64,000 nt of DNA from Actinomyces respiraculi (lineage in GTDB: Bacteria; Actinomycetota; Actinomycetes; Actinomycetales; Actinomycetaceae). The stretch is from contig NZ_CP063989.1 in the NCBI RefSeq assembly GCF_014595995.2, positions 1,302,001-1,366,000 of the forward strand. Reading direction: 5' to 3'. The notes beneath the pieces were generated by a model that made no database searches, had not been told where the DNA came from, and was given only the letters and a program-made list of their open reading frames with translations. How positions within the stretch are numbered: position 1 is the first letter of the stretch; every line of letters starts with the position of its first letter. A program made the translations under genes and the position numbers. Shown in pieces: positions 61,108 through 64,000 of this stretch.

Positions 61108-62049
61108 TCACTCCTCCACGACGGGGTTGAGGACGGCGGTGCTCAGGGCTGCGTCCTGAACACCCCAGGTGGCGAGGATGTCGGCCCAGATGCCCTCGCC
61201 CATGAGGTACTGGACCGCGGCGAGCACGGCTGCGGTGAACTGGGGGTCGTCCTTGGACAGGACGATGCCCTGGGGCAGGGCGTCCTCGATCTCGCCGACG
61301 GTGTCGACCTGGCCGCCGGTGAGCTCGACGGCGTAGCCCGCGACGGTGGAGTCGGAGTAGACGGCGTCGATGGTGTGGCCGATGAGGGCGGTGGTGGCCT
61401 CGGAGTTGGAGGAGTAGGAGCGGATCTTGATGGCCTCCCGGCCGGCCGTGGTGCAGGCGGCGGAGTCCTTCGTGAGGACCTCCTCCTGGAAGGTGCCGGT
61501 CTGGACGCCGATGGACAGGCCACACAGGTTGAAGTGGTCGCTGGGGTCGACGCCCTCGGGGTTGCCGGCGGCGACGTAGAAGCGCGAGCCGACGTTGGAG
61601 ATTGAGATCATGTCCATCGAGGCGGTGCGCTCGCTGGTGACGGTGAAGGCGGAGACGCCGATGTCGTAGCGCGAGCCGATGGAGGCGATGATCGAGTCGA
61701 ACTCGGCGGTGTGGACCTCGGCCGTCACGCCGAGCACGGCGGCGATGGCGTGGTCAAGGTCAACCTCGTAGCCGATGGCCTCACCGTTGGAGTCGAGGAA
61801 CTCCGCGGGGGCGTAGTCGGTGGAGGCGCCGATGTCGAGGACGCCGTCGGAAAGAGCGCCTTCGGGCAGCATGGCGATGATGTCCGCCTGGGGCTGGATG
61901 CCGGAGACGTCGTAGCCCTGCGCCTGGGCGGAGGCACTGGTGCCGGGCTGGGCGCTCCAGTCCTCGGCGTGGGTGCAGGCGGTGACGGCGGCGGGCAGTG
62001 CCAGGCACAGTCCGACGGCGGCGGCGCGCCTGAGGCGGGAGGTCCGCAT
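61108..62049 (-). CDS. Polar amino-acid ABC transporter binding lipoprotein
   Basis: 313 aa family 3 solute-binding protein. The signal peptide ends in a lipobox with C25 (AAVTAC). The ligand-binding fold shows DIGASTDYAPAEFLDSNGEA, IGYEVDLDHAIAAVLG, FDSIIASIGSRYDIGVSAFT, TSERTASMDMI and GIVLSKDDPQFTAAVLAAVQ. Start: ATG 62049 with AAGGAG 7 nt upstream; an earlier in-frame start at 62079 lacks a ribosome site. It is first in the operon. An AT-rich patch (about 62098-62108), rare for this genome, lies in its promoter region. Confidence 0.94.
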   Translation of the reverse strand: MRTSRLRRAAAVGLCLALPAAVTACTHAEDWSAQPGTSASAQAQGYDVSGIQPQADIIAMLPEGALSDGVLDIGASTDYAPAEFLDSNGEAIGYEVDLDHAIAAVLGVTAEVHTAEFDSIIASIGSRYDIGVSAFTVTSERTASMDMISISNVGSRFYVAAGNPEGVDPSDHFNLCGLSIGVQTGTFQEEVLTKDSAACTTAGREAIKIRSYSSNSEATTALIGHTIDAVYSDSTVAGYAVELTGGQVDTVGEIEDALPQGIVLSKDDPQFTAAVLAAVQYLMGEGIWADILATWGVQDAALSTAVLNPVVEE

Positions 62050-62150
62050 GAGGGGGCTCCTTATGTCGGGAATACCCACACACTATCCGCCGGAAGTCAT
62101 ATATATACACTCCGGTGGGGTTCTCGACCCCGTTGTGAGGGCTTTCACGC

Positions 62151-62167
62151 GCCTGCCGACGGCAGGC
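62151..62167 (-). terminator. Small hairpin after glnA1
   Basis: GCCTGCC (62151-62157) pairs with GGCAGGC (62161-62167) around 3 nt, 39 bp past the glnA1 stop on the minus strand. It is compact and may end the glnA1 transcript. Confidence 0.4.
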
Positions 62168-62205
62168 AGCCGGTCCGGGTCACGAGGGCCCGCACCGGCC
62201 GAGGC

Positions 62206-63630
62206 TCACAGGTCGTAGTACAGCTCGAACTCGTAGGGGTGCGGGCGCTGACGGATCGGCGCCAGCTCGTTCTCACGCTTGTACCGGACCCAGGTCTCAA
62301 GGAGGTCCGGCGTGAATACGTCACCCTCGGCGAGGTAGTCGTTGTCCGCCTCCAGGGCCTCCAGGGCCTCATCGAGGCTGCCGGGCAGCTTCTCGATGTC
62401 GTGGTACTCCTCGGGCGCGAGCTCGTAGAGGTCCTTGTCGATGGGCTCGCGGGGCTCGATCCGGTTGCGGATGCCGTCGATGCCCGCCATGAGCACCGCG
62501 GCGAAGGCCAGGTAGGGGTTGCTTGAGGGGTCCGGCACCCGGTACTCCACCCGCTTGGCCGTGGCGGAGGAGCCGGTGACCGGGATGCGGATGCAGGCCG
62601 AGCGGTTGCGAGCCGAGTAGACGAGGTTGACCGGCGCCTCGAAGCCCGGAACCAGGCGGCGGTAGGAGTTGACCGACGGGTTGGTGAAGGCCAGCAGGCT
62701 CGGGGCGTGCGTGAGGATACCGCCGATGTACCACCGCGCGAGGTCGGAGAGCTGGCCGTAGCCGCGCTCGTCGAAGAACAGGGGCTCCCCGTTCTTCCAC
62801 AGCGAGTGGTGCGTGTGCATACCCGAGCCCGCCTCACCGAAGACAGGCTTGGGCATGAAGGTTGCCGTCTTGCCAGCCTGGTAGGCGACGTTCTTGATGA
62901 CGTACTTGAACGTCATCATGTCGTCACCGGCCGCCAGCAGGGAGTTGAAACGGTAGTTGATCTCCTGCTGGCCCGCGGCGCCGACCTCGTGGTGGGCGCG
63001 CTCGACCGCCAGCCCGACCTCCTGGCACACGCGCACCATCTCGTCGCGCAGGTCCGCGTTCTGGTCCGTGGGGCCGACGGGGAAGTATCCGCCCTGGAAC
63101 GCGGTCTTGTAGCCCTTGTTGCCGCCCTCCTCGACGCGGTCGGTGTTCCACGAGGCCTCGTCGGAGTCGATCTCGTAGAAGGATCCGCGCGGGCTGGAGG
63201 CGAAGCGCACGGAGTCCATGAGGTAGAACTCCGCCTCCGCCCCGATGTAGCAGGTGTCCGCGATCCCGGTCGAGCGCAGGTGGGCCTCGGCCTTGGCGGC
63301 GATGGAGCGTGGGTCGCGCGAGAAGACCTGGTCCGTGAAGGGATCGACGATGGAGGCCGTGACCACCAGGGTCTTCATCGTGCGGAAGGGGTCGATGAAG
63401 GCCGTGGTGACGTCCGGGATGAGCTTCATGTCGGACTCGTGGATCTCGGTGAAGCCCCGGATGGAGGAGCCGTCGAACATGAGCCCCTCGGTCAAGGCCT
63501 CGGGGTTGAAGGCCTCGGCCGGGATCGTGAAGTGCTGCATGACCCCGGGCAAGTCGCAGAAGCGGACGTCGAGGATCCGCACGTCCTCCTTCTCGATGTA
63601 TGCCTGAGCCTCTGCTGCATCCTGGAACAT
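62206..63630 (-). CDS. glnA: Glutamine synthetase, GlnA1 type I-beta
   Basis: 474 aa, the main nitrogen-assimilating enzyme. Motifs: [91 protein letters not shown] and [20 protein letters not shown]. The adenylylation loop has Tyr402 in [11 protein letters not shown], so this enzyme is the GlnE target. Start: ATG 63630 with GGAGGACCC. Regularly spaced half-sites lie 82-130 bp upstream. The amino-acid importer operon follows on the same strand after 156 bp. Confidence 0.97.
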   Translation of the reverse strand: MFQDAAEAQAYIEKEDVRILDVRFCDLPGVMQHFTIPAEAFNPEALTEGLMFDGSSIRGFTEIHESDMKLIPDVTTAFIDPFRTMKTLVVTASIVDPFTDQVFSRDPRSIAAKAEAHLRSTGIADTCYIGAEAEFYLMDSVRFASSPRGSFYEIDSDEASWNTDRVEEGGNKGYKTAFQGGYFPVGPTDQNADLRDEMVRVCQEVGLAVERAHHEVGAAGQQEINYRFNSLLAAGDDMMTFKYVIKNVAYQAGKTATFMPKPVFGEAGSGMHTHHSLWKNGEPLFFDERGYGQLSDLARWYIGGILTHAPSLLAFTNPSVNSYRRLVPGFEAPVNLVYSARNRSACIRIPVTGSSATAKRVEYRVPDPSSNPYLAFAAVLMAGIDGIRNRIEPREPIDKDLYELAPEEYHDIEKLPGSLDEALEALEADNDYLAEGDVFTPDLLETWVRYKRENELAPIRQRPHPYEFELYYDL

Positions 63631-63711
63631 GGGTCCTCCGTGTCGGGTGGTCGGCGGGCAGGGTAAGCCGCTCGGGCTCGGCACCGCATGGCGCAACCGT
63701 AGGGCAGGGCG

Positions 63712-63760
63712 GTGTCACCAACGTGCCGCGCATGTGTCCTGAGTGTTTCGTGCGTGTCGT
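63712..63760 (-). promoter_or_regulatory. Half-sites at 11-bp spacing before glnA1, candidate GlnR-like operator
   Basis: On the coding strand GAAAC (63749-63745), GACAC (63738-63734), GGCAC (63727-63723) and GACAC (63716-63712) follow one another, each separated by exactly 6 bp, and are preceded by ACGAC at the same interval. The 5+6 pattern with GAAAC matches the a/b half-site layout of GlnR operators of actinobacteria (GTNAC-N6-GAAAC), though the a-sites are imperfect. Confidence 0.45.
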
Positions 63761-63782
63761 CGCCGGCCTGCCGGCGGACACG

Positions 63783-63818
63783 AGGAGGGCCACCGCCCCT
63801 CGGGGTGGTGGCCCTCCT
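63783..63818. terminator. Terminator-like hairpin upstream of glnA1
   Basis: AGGAGGGCCACC (63783-63794) pairs with GGTGGCCCTCCT (63807-63818), with further pairing inside. It lies 33 bp after the stop of the partial minus-strand gene and insulates glnA1 from it. Confidence 0.7.
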
Positions 63819-63850
63819 GCTCGTATGGGAGCCGGACGCTCCGTGTCCCA

Positions 63851-64000
63851 TCAGTGCCCGCGCATCGCGCGCCGGTCCGGGCGCGCACGCAGCGGGTCGA
63901 TGCCCTTGGGGATCGGCAGCCCCTTCGCGCTGAGCGAGGTCAGTCGCTTGGCGACCTGGGAGATCTCGGCGTCGGTGAGCTTGACCGGCTTGGTGGGTAG
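63851..64000 (-). CDS. C-terminal part of an unidentified protein (5' end outside window)
   Basis: On the minus strand an open frame enters from the right edge and stops at TGA (63853-63851). The last 49 residues end in PIPKGIDPLRARPDRRAMRGH. The segment before it, with KLTDAEISQVAKRLTSLSAK, looks helical. The basic tail and helical repeat suggest a nucleic-acid or cytoplasmic helper protein, but I do not recognise it. Codon bias is normal for the genome and a strong hairpin follows at 63783-63818, both of which support a real gene. Confidence 0.65.
   Translation of the reverse strand, partial: LPTKPVKLTDAEISQVAKRLTSLSAKGLPIPKGIDPLRARPDRRAMRGH

Overview
The window is a 64 kb piece of a high-GC Gram-positive chromosome, most likely Actinomyces or a close relative in the Actinomycetaceae. 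Evidence: strong G/C codon bias, actinobacterial marker families (DUF3043, DUF3052, DUF3145, a GlnA1/GlnA2/GlnE set, a FasR-type regulator beside fabD-acpP-fabF), DUF6318 and PKD secreted proteins, and a gene order around dgt-dnaG, aceE/DUF3052, fasR-fabD-acpP-fabF and glnA2-glnE/glnA1 that recalls other actinobacteria. Nearly all of it is housekeeping chromosome. The unusual material sits in the few long intergenic stretches.

Layout. 1-2724: end of a sugar ABC transporter (two permeases) with a GH32-like glycosidase. 3038-9701: complete suf Fe-S assembly operon, sufR-B-D-C-S-U-T. 9717-16574: a decayed flavodoxin/MerR pair, a zinc metallopeptidase, pyrD, an aldo/keto reductase, a DUF6318/PKD secreted pair and DUF3043. 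16615-19224: M20 dipeptidase and a glycerate-kinase-like gene. 20084-28442 (minus): maltodextrin locus, running pseudo-GH13, malE, malF, malG, GH13 amylase, lacI-type regulator. 28588-34082: dgt, dnaG, tRNA-Asn, def, DUF3145. 34105-42375: fatty-acid synthesis (fabF, acpP, fabD, fasR), aspA and aceE. 42729-46584: DUF3052, tRNA-Val, a 1.7 kb non-coding element, an aminotransferase, an odd tRNA-Ile(UAU) and tRNA-Leu. 46644-51997: Nif3-like, coiled-coil protein, YaaA, RNase P RNA, a membrane-anchored protein and map. 52082-64000: panB, glnA2, glnE, a phosphatase, an amino-acid ABC transporter, glnA1 and a partial gene.

Three things stand out. First, a family of non-coding intergenic repeats with inverted ends. 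One copy (43292-45023) has 50-bp terminal inverted repeats and a 15-bp target duplication but no transposase. Two related copies (19245-20037 and 57976-58509) lie in inverted orientation about 38 kb apart, and a 62-bp minimal form lies at 13742-13803. Second, a tRNA with a UAU anticodon carries an extra 18-nt hairpin in its variable loop. Third, at least fourteen genes have a TANNNT-like hexamer exactly 6-7 nt before the start codon, which implies common leaderless transcription and fixes several starts.

Nitrogen metabolism is concentrated at the right end: two glutamine synthetases, their adenylyltransferase, a polar amino-acid importer, and regularly spaced half-sites before glnA1. The mal locus pairs an importer with an amylase, a regulator, a likely catalytically dead GH13 protein, CTTGCA operator-like repeats and an RNA hairpin between malE and malF.
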